A program made the translations under genes and the position numbers. This document shows, piece after piece, positions 53,001 to 62,538 of a stretch of DNA of 64,000 nucleotides (positions are counted from its first letter, which is position 1; the number at the start of each line of letters is the position of its first letter). The stretch is from an uncultured Dehalococcoidia bacterium (lineage in GTDB: Bacteria > Chloroflexota > Dehalococcoidia > Lucifugimonadales > Lucifugimonadaceae), in NCBI GenBank assembly GCA_958295935.1, contig OY282385.1:1488001-1552000 (forward strand), read 5' to 3'. The notes under the pieces are model-generated. The model was not told where the DNA came from. It did not search any database and was given only the letters and a program-made list of their open reading frames with translations.

Positions 53001-54449
53001 TCAGGGTAAGGCGGAAATTTCTGGCAACGGAACAGTGTCGCCCGTCCGGCGCTGCCACGCCCTCAGCCGTTCCGTCATGTCCAACACTCTGGCCCTGTGC
53101 GATGGATCCTCGAAAAGGTTGAACTCCTCGTATGGATCCGAGTTCAGATCGTACAACTCGCACTGGTCCCCGATACTCAGGTTGATCTTCCAGCCGTCGC
53201 TGCTGATGAGGCCCCTGTGAGGCGCGTTCTGTATACGATCGACCTCAAGGCCAAGCGGATGGCGAGAGCGGTCGCGGCCGTTCCAGTCCAGTATCGCGTC
53301 ATGGCCGTCCAGCGTATCCACACCCGCCAAAACCCCCGCGCGACTTCGACCCTGAAGATGCCCGGGCAGATCTGCCCCGATCAGGTCCAGCAGCGTGGGC
53401 ACGAGGTCCACGTGGCTCCAGCGGCCCGGAATCATCCGATGCTCCAAGCCCAGCCACGGCACGCGCATCAGCAAGGGCACCTTCACCGACTGCTCGTAGA
53501 AGGCAGACTTCTGGTAGATGTTGTGCTCGCCCAACTGGTCGCCGTGCTCGCTCGTAAACGCCACCACCGTGTTGTCCGCGGCTCCTGACTCATCCAGCGC
53601 CTCGAGTATTCGCCCAACCGCCTTGTCAACTAGCGTGACCAGCCCCCAGTAACGCGCTATCAAACGGCGCCAGCCATCCTCGTTCCAGGCCGCAGCAGGC
53701 AGATCCTCCTCATCGGAGTGCCGTTGAATAAGTCGGTGCATCAGGGCGGCGTTGTGCGGAGGCGGCTTCAGGAAGGTAGGCGGCAGCGGAATCGACGCCG
53801 GATCGTAGAGATCGTCGAACGGCCCGGTATAGGGCGGGTGCGGCTCGAAGATGTTCACGTAAAGAGCCCACGGGCGTTGCCGGTAAGTCAGGATGAACTC
53901 GGCGGCCCGCTCCGCCAGGAACATCGCCTTGGTGTGCTCCTCCTTCACTTGGGCGGCAAGATGGCGGGAGAATACTTTAGCCCCCTCGAAATCGCGGTCC
54001 GGTTCATAGCCGTGCCCCATTAGAAAATGGTAGTGGTCGGAGAAGACCGAAGCGTATTCTCCGGCACGGTAATAATCACGGTACTGATCCTCTATGCTCA
54101 CCCACCGGTCGAAGCCGCGCTGCTTGACCACCTCGTTGCCCAAATGCCACTTGCCGTAGTAACCGGAAACGTAGTCAGCCGGCAGCATCTCGGCAACGAC
54201 CGGCGTCGACTCCGGCAGGGGATAGTTGTTCTTGAGAACGCCGCTGGTGTGGGGCCACAAGCCGGTCATGATCGTGGAGCGGGAGGGAGAGCAGATAGGC
54301 GCGCTTACGTAAGCGTTCTCGAAGACGAAACTCTGGCCGCTAAGCCCATCGAGATTCGGAGTGCGAATCAGCGAGTTGCCGTAGCAGGCCATTGTGTCGG
54401 CCCGTTGCTGGTCGGTGAATATGAAGAGCAGGTTCGGTCTCTCAGGCAT
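53001..54449 (-). CDS. Sulfatase (formylglycine-dependent type I)
   Basis: 482 residues. Alkaline-phosphatase superfamily. [20 protein letters not shown] with metal ligands Asp13 and Gln14, the formylglycine motif CSPSR (Cys53) in [15 protein letters not shown], and a later metal site in [14 protein letters not shown]. The intact C-x-P-x-R means a formylglycine-generating enzyme should activate it. GGAG 7 nt before the ATG. Its start overlaps the 3' end of the J-domain gene by 8 nt. The substrate (sulfated glycan or small ester) is unknown. No signal peptide, so probably cytoplasmic. Confidence 0.9.
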   Translation of the reverse strand: MPERPNLLFIFTDQQRADTMACYGNSLIRTPNLDGLSGQSFVFENAYVSAPICSPSRSTIMTGLWPHTSGVLKNNYPLPESTPVVAEMLPADYVSGYYGKWHLGNEVVKQRGFDRWVSIEDQYRDYYRAGEYASVFSDHYHFLMGHGYEPDRDFEGAKVFSRHLAAQVKEEHTKAMFLAERAAEFILTYRQRPWALYVNIFEPHPPYTGPFDDLYDPASIPLPPTFLKPPPHNAALMHRLIQRHSDEEDLPAAAWNEDGWRRLIARYWGLVTLVDKAVGRILEALDESGAADNTVVAFTSEHGDQLGEHNIYQKSAFYEQSVKVPLLMRVPWLGLEHRMIPGRWSHVDLVPTLLDLIGADLPGHLQGRSRAGVLAGVDTLDGHDAILDWNGRDRSRHPLGLEVDRIQNAPHRGLISSDGWKINLSIGDQCELYDLNSDPYEEFNLFEDPSHRARVLDMTERLRAWQRRTGDTVPLPEISALP

Positions 54450-55566
54450 GGTTCGTCTCCTTTTGTTGAACTAGCCGCTTGGACGTCTGAATTTGACTTG
54501 AATTCCTCAACAAACACTTCAACGTTCGATGGCCCAATTCCCAACTCGCAGAAGTTGGAGAAGTATAATAATTTCGGCCAATTTGAGGACATCTTTCCGA
54601 AGCCACGTCACGAAAATAATCCGCGCCAGGATACTCTTCATCAGATGATAATTCAATCAATACCAACTCCGTTACCATGAAATCCCAAGAAGAATCACAG
54701 GATACAACATTTACCAAATCAAGACGATTTAGATCAGCATCAGGTGTTTGAAGCTTGAAACAGTCTGCCTTTAGAAGTTCCACAAATCGCGCCTCGCCAA
54801 GAAAAGGACGCTCGCGCACACTGTTCAATTCCGCCGCTTTATTCATGTCATCGATCAGAGATTGTGCAGAACTATTGGGATTACATAAACTAGACCTCAC
54901 AAATATGATAATTACTGCCACTACTACTCCAAAAATAAGCAATTGCAAAAAACAAGTACACGCTGACTTCCCATCTGAAGTATCATTATCATCCCCTTCA
55001 GACTCCTCTTGTGTGGCCTCGCTTTGTGAGGCGCTCTGAATAATCTTCTCAGCACTAAATTTGTTCATCCCCGGATAGGATCTGATCAACTCTTCTATAA
55101 TTTCTTCAAAATCATATCCGGCGGCCATTCGTTCCTTGGCTAGTGTCTCGGGGTCAACGGGTGGTTTATCATCTTCAGACTCTTGCCATCTTTTCTCAGA
55201 ATTACTAGTCTCACTGTGGAGACCACGGTCGTAATCCGCACGCTTCTGAGGGTCGCTCAGAATCTGATATATCGCGTTGATCTGTTTGAACCGTTCTGCA
55301 GCCCCAGAGTTGGTGTTACGATCCGGATGGACCTGTAGAGCCTTCCGCCTGAACGCATTTCTGATATCCTCGGCCGATGCAGTTCGGGATATGCCGAGCA
55401 CCTCATAGTAATCGCGCACAATCATATCGCGGCTGGCAGTTCCTACAATACCCCTGACCTTCAAAATATCAATGCTGGCGCCCGTCAGTTCTTGAATGAC
55501 CCGCTCAGGCTCCGCGCCCACGGCCAGCCTATCTATGGCGTACCGATATATCTCTTTATCCTTCAA
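54442..55566 (-). CDS. J-domain membrane protein with Septum_form-like C-terminal domain
   Basis: 374 residues, TTG start with GGAGAG five bases upstream. A helical N-terminal segment (1-50), a J domain at 52-115 with HPD (LQVHPDRNT), an acidic linker containing [19 protein letters not shown], a Cys-rich membrane helix (about 205-228, [22 protein letters not shown]) and a C-terminal external domain (about 250-365). The pattern DCF...[13 protein letters not shown]...EYPG...F.D.ASERC...[20 protein letters not shown] resembles the actinobacterial Septum_form family (PF13845), from memory. Markedly AT-richer than both neighbours, so probably acquired horizontally. Joins the cytoplasmic Hsp70 system to an external domain. 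Confidence 0.75.
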   Translation of the reverse strand: MKDKEIYRYAIDRLAVGAEPERVIQELTGASIDILKVRGIVGTASRDMIVRDYYEVLGISRTASAEDIRNAFRRKALQVHPDRNTNSGAAERFKQINAIYQILSDPQKRADYDRGLHSETSNSEKRWQESEDDKPPVDPETLAKERMAAGYDFEEIIEELIRSYPGMNKFSAEKIIQSASQSEATQEESEGDDNDTSDGKSACTCFLQLLIFGVVVAVIIIFVRSSLCNPNSSAQSLIDDMNKAAELNSVRERPFLGEARFVELLKADCFKLQTPDADLNRLDLVNVVSCDSSWDFMVTELVLIELSSDEEYPGADYFRDVASERCPQIGRNYYTSPTSASWELGHRTLKCLLRNSSQIQTSKRLVQQKETNHA

Positions 55567-55684
55567 TTACTCTCTCCAGCAGGTTATCCGAGACCCTTGG
55601 CAAGAAGAATTGCCAGCAAAGCCGCCTCTGCCCCAACCTGCTTAAATGGCTCAGGTAACTGTAGACCCCCATCTTCCTCGATTC

Positions 55685-57076
55685 TTACAACCGCAGGTCC
55701 ATCCTGGGCTCCAGCAGGTGCGGCGCCACGCCGGTCTCCTTCATGAAGCGGACGAGGTATCCGTGGAGTTGTCGGGCCGCCGCCTCGTTCTGATGGATGA
55801 CGTTGAGTTGCTGCCTCGGGTCACTCCGCAGGTCGTAAAGTTCGGAAACGCCTGGGTCCGCGCTGTACAGCAGCGCCCATTCATCCGTGGTCACCGTTGT
55901 GACGATGCCCGCCGCAAGCGACCTGCGAATGTTGTCAACCGATCTCACGTCCTCGCCGGGGTTGGCGAACGGAATCGTGCTGACGTTGAACTCGCGCCCC
56001 ACTGTGTTCTCTCCCTTGACGATGGGCAGCAGAGATCTCCCGTCCACCTCTGCCGGAACCGCCTGCCCAAGCGTCTCGAGTACGGTCGGCATCACGTCCA
56101 CTACCGAGGTCAGACCGGAGTAGCTGCCCGGCGCGTGGTCAGGGTGGCAAATCAGCAGAGGGATTGTCGTGAGCTCCTCGTATAGAGGCGAAAAATCCCA
56201 CCTCGACTCAGGGTCGCCATGCTGGAAGAGCGAGCCGTCCGACCGTTTGGCAAAGGTCATCTTGCCGAACAGGCCCCCGTGTTCCCCAAAGTAGAAGCCA
56301 TGATCCGACGTGAAAATCACCATAGTGCGACCGGCGATTCCCATATTCTCAACCTTCTGTAGCAGGCCGCCCACCCAGCTATCCACCATCGTCACCTCGC
56401 CCCGGTAGGTGGCAAGAGCCTTTCGGACCTTGGCCTCCGTGAAGCCCGGCTCATCCTGCCAGTGCGCATACAGTGGCTGCACGATCTCTCCGTCGTACTC
56501 AGGCATGTACAGCTCCGTGTACCACGGCGGCGCGTCCCAGGGTTCGTGCGGGTCCCAGGTATCGACGTAGAGGAAGAAATCCTCCTTATAGTGACGCTCC
56601 AGCCAGTCGCCGGCCTTGGTCATAGTTTGAGCTACGTTGCGGTCAGACTCCTTGCGCCACCATGCGACCACGTCACGCGATTCGTGATGCCCTATCCCTT
56701 GCACTCTCGTCGCTGAGCCCTCCTGCCCCTGAACGGTGAAGAAGGTGTGGAAGCCGCGGTCATAGTTCATGCCGTGCCGCCAGTAGAAAGGCGTATCCAC
56801 CACCGCGGCCGTGTGATAGCCCGCATCCGCCAGCATCTGCGCCAAAGTCGTGGCGTCGTCCGGCAGCGCCTCCCAGCCCATGAACGACATCGTGAAACGA
56901 CCCGTAGAGTGGTCCGCGCGGGTGGGCATCGTCGGAAAACCGCCTATGTAGTGGCGGTCGAAGCGCATCGACTTCGCAGCCAGGGCGTCGAGGGATGGCG
57001 TGCGCATCACCGGATTCCCATATGCCCCCAGACAATCACGGCGAAAGGTGTCGGCCACTATCCAGATAACGTTCAT
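55685..57076 (-). CDS. Sulfatase-superfamily hydrolase lacking the formylglycine cysteine
   Basis: 463 residues. Sulfatase fold: MNVIWIVADTFRRDCLGAYGN (metal Asp9), PTSLDALAAKS-type PSLDALAAKSMRFDRHYIG, WDPHEPWDAPPWYTE, VIFTSDHGFYFGEHG (metal Asp/His) and the C-terminal SELYDLRSDPRQQLNVI. At the formylglycine position the sequence is FPTMPTRAD: TMPTR (Thr49) replaces C-x-P-x-R. The nucleophile is therefore probably Thr49, as in Thr-nucleophile phosphodiesterases of the same superfamily, so this is more likely a phospho- or phosphonate ester hydrolase or a divergent sulfatase. Flanks the J-domain gene on the same strand. Confidence 0.85.
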   Translation of the reverse strand: MNVIWIVADTFRRDCLGAYGNPVMRTPSLDALAAKSMRFDRHYIGGFPTMPTRADHSTGRFTMSFMGWEALPDDATTLAQMLADAGYHTAAVVDTPFYWRHGMNYDRGFHTFFTVQGQEGSATRVQGIGHHESRDVVAWWRKESDRNVAQTMTKAGDWLERHYKEDFFLYVDTWDPHEPWDAPPWYTELYMPEYDGEIVQPLYAHWQDEPGFTEAKVRKALATYRGEVTMVDSWVGGLLQKVENMGIAGRTMVIFTSDHGFYFGEHGGLFGKMTFAKRSDGSLFQHGDPESRWDFSPLYEELTTIPLLICHPDHAPGSYSGLTSVVDVMPTVLETLGQAVPAEVDGRSLLPIVKGENTVGREFNVSTIPFANPGEDVRSVDNIRRSLAAGIVTTVTTDEWALLYSADPGVSELYDLRSDPRQQLNVIHQNEAAARQLHGYLVRFMKETGVAPHLLEPRMDLRL

Positions 57077-57251
57077 CTCGTCTCCTATCCCGTTTCCCGT
57101 GGCGAACCGTAGAGGGTCGCCAAACGTCAGATCACAGAGCTCAGCCCGACGGCTCAGGGGCAGTGTAAAGCAGACTGGCCCGCGCAGAGCGCCGGATTAT
57201 GCCAACCGTTCCACCGGACGCAGGGCCGACGGGCAGCTAACCGCTCGCAGT

Positions 57252-57293
57252 CTGATGGAACAGGGAACGGCCGGACGCTAAAGGTTCCATCAG
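57252..57293 (+). promoter_or_regulatory. 10-bp inverted repeat next to a TATAAT
   Basis: CTGATGGAAC at 57252 and GTTCCATCAG at 57284 form a perfect 10-bp inverted repeat with a 22-nt gap, ending 9 bases before TATAAT (57303-57308). Position fits a regulator-binding site or attenuator for the membrane-protein gene at 57379. Confidence 0.45.
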
Positions 57294-57302
57294 GTTTCAG
57301 CG

Positions 57303-57308
57303 TATAAT
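57303..57308 (+). promoter_or_regulatory. -10 element upstream of the four-helix protein at 57379
   Basis: TATAAT about 71 bases before the ATG. No good -35 at 16-18 bases upstream; the inverted repeat lies there instead. Confidence 0.45.
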
Positions 57309-57378
57309 CAGCGGCCATTCGGCTATCCATTCGCCGTCTTTGGGGCTGGACAAGTCACCTTCGAGGAGGTTGCACGCC

Positions 57379-57813
57379 ATGACATTAGTCAAGCTACCGA
57401 TCGGGATGTTCCTCATTGCAATAGCCCTTGCGGCATTCACCAACTGGATCATCACTCCGCTCTTTGACAACAGTTCGGGGGACTACGCCGTTTGGCGATA
57501 CCTGAACTATTTCATGGCCGCGGCGACGCTCATAGCATTGGCATACAATCTCGCCCGCAAGATCGGACTGGGCAAAGGCGACCCCGACGGCCCAATCACG
57601 CGCAGATACCTTGAGACCAACCTCGCGCTATACGCCTCGATTGTGCTCACCGGCTGGTTCTTCTGGAACTGGCTCTTTGGATTCTTCCCGGAAAATGAGC
57701 CCGCGATCGTAGGACAGGTACACCTCGCTTCATGGGTGTTGGTAGACCCATTGTTCTACCTCGTGAGCGGCACCACCGGCTTTCGGCTGCTGCGAGAAGC
57801 CATGGCCAAATAG
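57379..57813 (+). CDS. Small four-helix membrane protein
   Basis: 144 residues from ATG 57379, which has GAGGAGG nine bases upstream. About four membrane helices (about 7-25, 36-56, 80-103, 112-132) with short loops (ARKIGLGKGDPDGPITRR cytoplasmic candidate). Trp/Phe-rich third helix (LTGWFFWNWLFGFF). No recognised family. Single gene followed by a GC-rich hairpin. Confidence 0.7.
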   Translation: MTLVKLPIGMFLIAIALAAFTNWIITPLFDNSSGDYAVWRYLNYFMAAATLIALAYNLARKIGLGKGDPDGPITRRYLETNLALYASIVLTGWFFWNWLFGFFPENEPAIVGQVHLASWVLVDPLFYLVSGTTGFRLLREAMAK

Positions 57814-57818
57814 CCTTT

Positions 57819-57845
57819 CGGTCAGCGCGCGGCGCGCGCTGACCG
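57819..57845. terminator. GC-rich hairpin between convergent genes
   Basis: CGGTCAGCGCGC-ggc-GCGCGCTGACCG, a perfect 12-bp stem immediately after the stop of the preceding gene and 59 bases past the stop of the convergent monooxygenase gene. No U-run. Confidence 0.6.
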
Positions 57846-57903
57846 ACCCGACCCTCCCGGCCAAGGGGAAGACGGCAAAAGCTCCCCCGGGTGCAGACCC
57901 GCT

Positions 57904-58980
57904 CTATACCGGCAACTGGGGAACCACCTGCTCTTTGAGCAGGCGCGCGGAGCGTTCCCACGCATCCCGGGGCGCCCATTCGTGCGCCATGATCAGCAGA
58001 ACGCCAAAACCGCCAACCTCTTCGTACAGGCGGGTGAGCTTCGCCGCCGCGTCATCGGGACTGCCCACAACCCATACGTTCTCCATCATGTACTCGACCG
58101 TGCAATCCTCGTCGGACATCGCAGGGTCGATCTTGGTGAGCTTCAACATGTCGTCCCGCTTTAGCAAAGGCCAGAAGTACTCCTCCCAATCCCGACGCAT
58201 CACGCCTTCCAGCGTCTCCTTCCGCGCAGCCGCCGTGGTGTCCGCAATGAAGACCTCGCGCGCAATGCGCCAGTTCGACCGGTCAGGGCTCTTCCCAGCC
58301 TTCCGAGCGCCTTCCGAGTATGCCTCCCAGTGGGTCTTGAGCACCCAGTTGGGAACCAGGTTGATGCTAAGGGGCAGCCAGCCTCGCGCGCCGGCCGCAG
58401 ACAAAGAGCCGGAGCGCGGGGTCACGCCGGAAATGCCAATGGGCGGATGCGGTCTCTGATACGGCTTCACGTGGACGCCCAAGCCGATCTGCGGCTCCGG
58501 CGACGGCACCGTATAGTCGTAGAACTCATTGACGTAGCGCCCCGGCTCCGGGTCATTCCACAGATCCAGCACGTCGCTAACAGCCCGCTGCATCATGGCC
58601 CGACTGTCTTTTTGCCCCTCGCCGTAGCCAAAGACGGCAAGATCGCCAGGGAAACCACCCGACCCTACGCCCCATTGAAAGCGCCCCTTGGCCATGTGGT
58701 CGAGCTGCGCGATGCGGTGCGCAAGCACAAACGGGTTGTGGTTGGGCATGCAGCTAACGCCCGTTCCCAGTTTGATCTGGCGAGTGCGGCCAAGGGCCTG
58801 TGCAATGAAGAGGTCGGGCGCAGGGATGTTCTCCCACGCGGCAGTGAAGTGTTCGCCCACCCAGACTTCCCGGTAGCCCAGATCATCGAGATGAACGACC
58901 TGGCTCAAATCGTGTTCTAACGTCTCCGAGAAATCCGACCCCGGCGGATGCAGGGGCATCATGAAGCAGCCTAGTTCCAT
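57904..58980 (-). CDS. Luciferase-like flavin-dependent monooxygenase (LLM class)
   Basis: 358 residues, TIM barrel of the bacterial luciferase/F420 reductase superfamily. MELGCFMMPLHPPGSDF start, LDDLGYREVWVGEHF, IKLGTGVSCMPNHNPFVLAHRIAQLDHMAKGRFQWGVGSGGFPGD and VGSPDDAAAKLTRLYEEVGGFGVLLIMAHEW are standard superfamily motifs. Oxidises organic substrates with reduced FMN (or uses F420); the substrate is unknown. Expansion of this family is characteristic of SAR202-type Chloroflexota, from published genome surveys. Convergent with the four-helix protein gene. Confidence 0.9.
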   Translation of the reverse strand: MELGCFMMPLHPPGSDFSETLEHDLSQVVHLDDLGYREVWVGEHFTAAWENIPAPDLFIAQALGRTRQIKLGTGVSCMPNHNPFVLAHRIAQLDHMAKGRFQWGVGSGGFPGDLAVFGYGEGQKDSRAMMQRAVSDVLDLWNDPEPGRYVNEFYDYTVPSPEPQIGLGVHVKPYQRPHPPIGISGVTPRSGSLSAAGARGWLPLSINLVPNWVLKTHWEAYSEGARKAGKSPDRSNWRIAREVFIADTTAAARKETLEGVMRRDWEEYFWPLLKRDDMLKLTKIDPAMSDEDCTVEYMMENVWVVGSPDDAAAKLTRLYEEVGGFGVLLIMAHEWAPRDAWERSARLLKEQVVPQLPV

Positions 58981-59365
58981 GAGCTATGTCCTCGTTGGCC
59001 GCTGCGTTGAAAAAGGCGGCGCCAACATAACTTATCAGGATGGAGACAACGTGGGAGACCCAACATCTATTCCGCGTGCCAATACTGGAGACCAAGCCGG
59101 CTGACACACGCGTCGCCGGAGAAGAAACGTACTCCCGCGTTCCAACACTCACCCACCCCGATTCGCGGCCCGTCGAGGCAATCACCTGTTTGGAGAGCCA
59201 TACCGGATTTCTGGCATACTATGCGCCCCCGTAGGCAGTCCTCCGCGGTCCCCTGAGCCAACCGATGCATGTCCCCGATCGACTTGGCTCCCCATTCGAT
59301 TGCCATTCCTTGTCCCGCATCGTGCATGTTCGCTCATAGCAAATCACCGGCAGAGCCGACGCAGT
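58981..59365. other. Intergenic region between divergent genes
   Basis: 385 bases without a credible gene, containing the promoter regions of the monooxygenase (minus) and the first hydrolase (plus). No clear elements were seen. Confidence 0.5.
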
Positions 59366-60535
59366 ATGATTGAACGAACGATGGAACAGGCGCAGACGCC
59401 CTTACAACCCGATTCCGTATCCGCCGACTTGACTGACACGGGCAAAGCCATGATCAGGGAGGTGTTCAACAGGCATCTCGGAAACGGCTTGCATCCGGCA
59501 GCCGGCGTGGCCGTGTATCTCAGGGGCAACCTGGTATTCGAGATGAGCGGCGGGCGCACGCTGGGACGCCAAGACTCCCCGGTTGACCGCAATACCCTCT
59601 TCCGGGTTTTTTCCTGCTCAAAGCCCTTGGCCGCAGCCTCGCTGTGGGTACTGAAGGATCGCGGGAAACTCCAATGGGACGACCCCGTAGCGAAACACTG
59701 GCCGGAGTTCGGATCCAACGGCAAAGAGCGCATCACCATAGAGCAGGTGCTGACTCACCGCGCCGGTCTACCCAGCCTACCGCCCGGAATCGGCTGGTTC
59801 GATTTTGCAGACTGGGGGCGAGTTATCGCCGCCCTGGAGGACGCCGCGCCTGAGTACGAGCCGGGCGCCCGCATCGAGTACCACGAATACACTTTCGGCT
59901 GGATCGTGGGAGAGTTGGCCGCGCGGATCTCCAACAAGCCGGTCAACCATTTCTTCGAACAGGAGGTGCTAAACCCGCTCGGCCTCGACGACACCTGGTT
60001 CGTACTGCCAGACGGTGAGTCGGGACGCGTGGCCCGCGTGCAGGCCATGCCGGGAACGGAACATGAGCTCTTCGCCCAAGGAGTCAACGACGAAAACACC
60101 TACTCCGCGCTCGTACCCGCCGGGAACTGCTTCGCTCCGGCAAGAGACCTCGCCCGCTTCTACGACGCGCTGACCGCGGACGGCGTGACCAGCCGCGGCG
60201 CGAGGTGGCTGAGCGAGGAAACCGTGCAAGAGGTGACCCGGTGCTGGGCCGACCTCGTGACCCCAGAGACCGGGCGCAGGCGGCGAGTCGGACTGGGTAT
60301 GCGATTGGCAGAAGGCGAATACGACAAGTTCGGCACGAACGACCCAGGGCCGACCTTCGGCCACGGGGGTATGGCATGCTGCGAGTCTTGGGGCGACCCC
60401 CAACTGAAGTTATCGGCCGCTTACGCGCTCACCGGCCTACAGCTCCGCGAAGTCGACGTCCAGCGGCAGTATGAAATGTCCTCGGCGATTCGCCAAGCTG
60501 CCGCTGAGTCGGTGAAAGCTCGCGAAGATGGATAA
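59366..60535 (+). CDS. Beta-lactamase-fold serine hydrolase (class C / EstB-like)
   Basis: 389 residues from ATG 59366; TTG 59300 and ATG 59381 are alternatives. Nucleophile motif SxxK is SCSK (Ser83-Lys86) in FRVFSCSKPLAAASLWVL. The YxN site appears as EYHEYTFGWIVGELA (Tyr with Glu instead of Asn), and the third motif is FGHGGM (HxG/KTG equivalent). No signal peptide, so an intracellular esterase/amidase rather than a penicillin-binding enzyme. Its last 8 bases overlap the start of a second, divergent member of the same superfamily. Confidence 0.85.
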   Translation: MIERTMEQAQTPLQPDSVSADLTDTGKAMIREVFNRHLGNGLHPAAGVAVYLRGNLVFEMSGGRTLGRQDSPVDRNTLFRVFSCSKPLAAASLWVLKDRGKLQWDDPVAKHWPEFGSNGKERITIEQVLTHRAGLPSLPPGIGWFDFADWGRVIAALEDAAPEYEPGARIEYHEYTFGWIVGELAARISNKPVNHFFEQEVLNPLGLDDTWFVLPDGESGRVARVQAMPGTEHELFAQGVNDENTYSALVPAGNCFAPARDLARFYDALTADGVTSRGARWLSEETVQEVTRCWADLVTPETGRRRRVGLGMRLAEGEYDKFGTNDPGPTFGHGGMACCESWGDPQLKLSAAYALTGLQLREVDVQRQYEMSSAIRQAAAESVKAREDG

Positions 60536-61610
60536 CCCGCACCTCAGCCCCAAACACAAGACGGACGCGGAATGGCCCGGGGATCAGTGGAAAACCGCAG
60601 AACCCGAAGAGGCCGGGATCGACCGCACGCGCCTCGCACAGGCCGGCAAATGGCAGGCCAACGACGCCGACGGAAAACCCTATCGCGTACTTGTCGCACG
60701 CGAGGGCCGGATCGTCGCCGAGTGGAACTTCCGCACCGACCCATTACAACATGCAAATATGGCCTCAGCGTCTAAGTCCATCTACTCCAACGTGCTCGGC
60801 ATAGCCGTGCGAGAGGGCGTGATCGGATCGGTGGACGACTTGGTGACCGACTACTATCCGGAGATGATGCAAGTCCCGCCTGGACGCGGCCCAAAGGAAG
60901 GAAGGCACGCCTTCCCACAGAACGCCAACGTCACCTTCCGGCAGCTCATCGGCAATACCTCCGGATACATGAAGCCGGGAGAGCCTCCGGGGAAAACGTT
61001 TCATTACCAGTCGTGGGGCATGAACATACTGACCCACGCCGTCGCCTCCGCTTACAACCTCTACAAGACCGCAGAACCTGAGCGCGGCCCCGGCTTCGGC
61101 GCCCTTACCGATTGCAAGATACGCAACCCCATAGGGGGAACCTGGTTCTGGCGTTACCACAATCCACAGACCCAACCGCTGGCCAATATCTCAGTATTCG
61201 GGCACTACACCGCCTACCACGTGACCCCGCGCGACATGGCCCGGGTGGGCTTGCTGTGGCTGCGAGGCGGCGAATGGCAGGGAGAACAGGTCGTGCCGCG
61301 CGAGTGGCTAAAAGAGTCCACCAGGGTCTCCAAGGAGATCATAGAGAACGAGCCGGAGGAGCGCCGCGTATACGGCCTCGGCTTCTGGTGCAACGACACC
61401 GGCGCACTATGGCCGAACCTGCCGCGGGACTGCTTCGCCGCAAGAGGGGCTGGAAAACAACAAATCTGGGTCTGCCCAAGCCTCGATCTAGTAGTCGCTC
61501 AGAGCCCGGGCACCTTCCCACAGGCCGGAGCACTCGATTCGCCGGAGTCACTGAGGCGAAGCCGCTACGAGCAGAACCTGCTAGGACTCATTGCCGAAGC
61601 GGTGGTGTAA
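60528..61610 (+). CDS. Second beta-lactamase-fold serine hydrolase
   Basis: 360 residues, ATG inside the end of the upstream gene (8-nt overlap). Nucleophile motif SASK (Ser80-Lys83) in ANMASASKSIYSNVLGIAVREG, then FHYQSWGMNILTHAVA (YxN-type site) and the C-terminal HTG/KTG-equivalent DCFAARGAGKQQIWVCPSLDLVVAQSPG. Related to beta-lactamase class C/6-aminohexanoate-oligomer hydrolase types that act on amides and esters. Operon partner of the hydrolase before it. The two may be subunits or successive enzymes on related substrates. Confidence 0.85.
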   Translation: MDNPHLSPKHKTDAEWPGDQWKTAEPEEAGIDRTRLAQAGKWQANDADGKPYRVLVAREGRIVAEWNFRTDPLQHANMASASKSIYSNVLGIAVREGVIGSVDDLVTDYYPEMMQVPPGRGPKEGRHAFPQNANVTFRQLIGNTSGYMKPGEPPGKTFHYQSWGMNILTHAVASAYNLYKTAEPERGPGFGALTDCKIRNPIGGTWFWRYHNPQTQPLANISVFGHYTAYHVTPRDMARVGLLWLRGGEWQGEQVVPREWLKESTRVSKEIIENEPEERRVYGLGFWCNDTGALWPNLPRDCFAARGAGKQQIWVCPSLDLVVAQSPGTFPQAGALDSPESLRRSRYEQNLLGLIAEAVV

Positions 61611-61669
61611 GCCTGGAGTCAGGTCGAGCAGAGGCTCGGTGATAGACTGCCTCTGTCTTTTGCCCGTCT

Positions 61670-62410
61670 GTGCACACGAACCGGAGCCAGCGCTTGCAAC
61701 GACCACTGTATGCACTCTCCATCGCCGGGGGCCGCGGAGAGCGCCTCAGGCCAATCACCGACGACCTGCCCAAGTCCATGGTGCCGGTAAACGGCAGGCC
61801 GCTCTTGGAACACCAGGTCGAATGGCTCGCAGCGCAAGGCGTGACAGACGTGGTCTTTCTATGCGGCTACCTGGGCGACAGAATCCGCGAACACTTCGGA
61901 GACGGAGCGCCATTCGGCGTAAAAGCCCACTACTCCTTCGAGGACGCTCCACTCGGTAGAGGCGGGGCCGTGCGGAAGGGTATGGAGCTGGTCCCAAAGG
62001 ACGCCGATCGCGTCGTGGTCACCAACGGCGACAACCTGACCTCGCAGAGGCTGGACGAACTGCTGGAACTTCACGTTGCCCGGAACGCCATGGCCACGAT
62101 GATGCTAACGCCCTTCCCAAGCCAGTACGGAGTGGTCGAGTCGGACGAGTCGAACATGGTCACCTCGTTCATCGAGAAGGGCAAACTGCCGGTCTGGATA
62201 AACGCCGGCGTATACGTCTTCTCGACCGACATAGCCAACCTGCTCCCCGAAAGAGGAGACCACGAGACCACCGCGTTCCCCGCCCTCGCCGCCCGGCGGA
62301 GGATGGCCGCGCTGCGTTCCACAGCCCCCTGGTACACCATCGACAGCCCAAAGGAACTGCGCGAGGTCTCGGAACTCGTGAAGAGCGGCGCGCTGCTTTC
62401 CGCACGCTGA
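61670..62410 (+). CDS. Sugar-nucleotide nucleotidyltransferase
   Basis: 246 residues, GTG start (a TTG at 61694 is an alternative). NTP-transferase fold: LSIAGGRGERLRPITDDLPKSMVPVNGRPLLEHQVEWLAAQGV (nucleotide-binding GGxGxRLxP), VVVTNGDNLTS (metal Asp, usually GD in this family) and SFIEKGKLPVWINAGVYVF (typical of glucose/mannose-1-phosphate transferases). Forms an NDP-sugar from a sugar 1-phosphate; a short C-terminus means no acyltransferase or hexapeptide domain. Could feed cell-surface glycan synthesis. The preceding hydrolase genes are unlikely to be functionally linked. Confidence 0.88.
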   Translation: MHTNRSQRLQRPLYALSIAGGRGERLRPITDDLPKSMVPVNGRPLLEHQVEWLAAQGVTDVVFLCGYLGDRIREHFGDGAPFGVKAHYSFEDAPLGRGGAVRKGMELVPKDADRVVVTNGDNLTSQRLDELLELHVARNAMATMMLTPFPSQYGVVESDESNMVTSFIEKGKLPVWINAGVYVFSTDIANLLPERGDHETTAFPALAARRRMAALRSTAPWYTIDSPKELREVSELVKSGALLSAR

Positions 62411-62538
62411 CCGGGGCCGACGGCGCTAGAGCCTGCCTACCCCTCGCTCCGGAGAAACCGACAAGCCGCAACCATGAGGTCGCGTTCTACCGCGCCGCTG
62501 CTCCCGACCGAGCTAAAGACGAAGAAGGCGCGCTGGCC

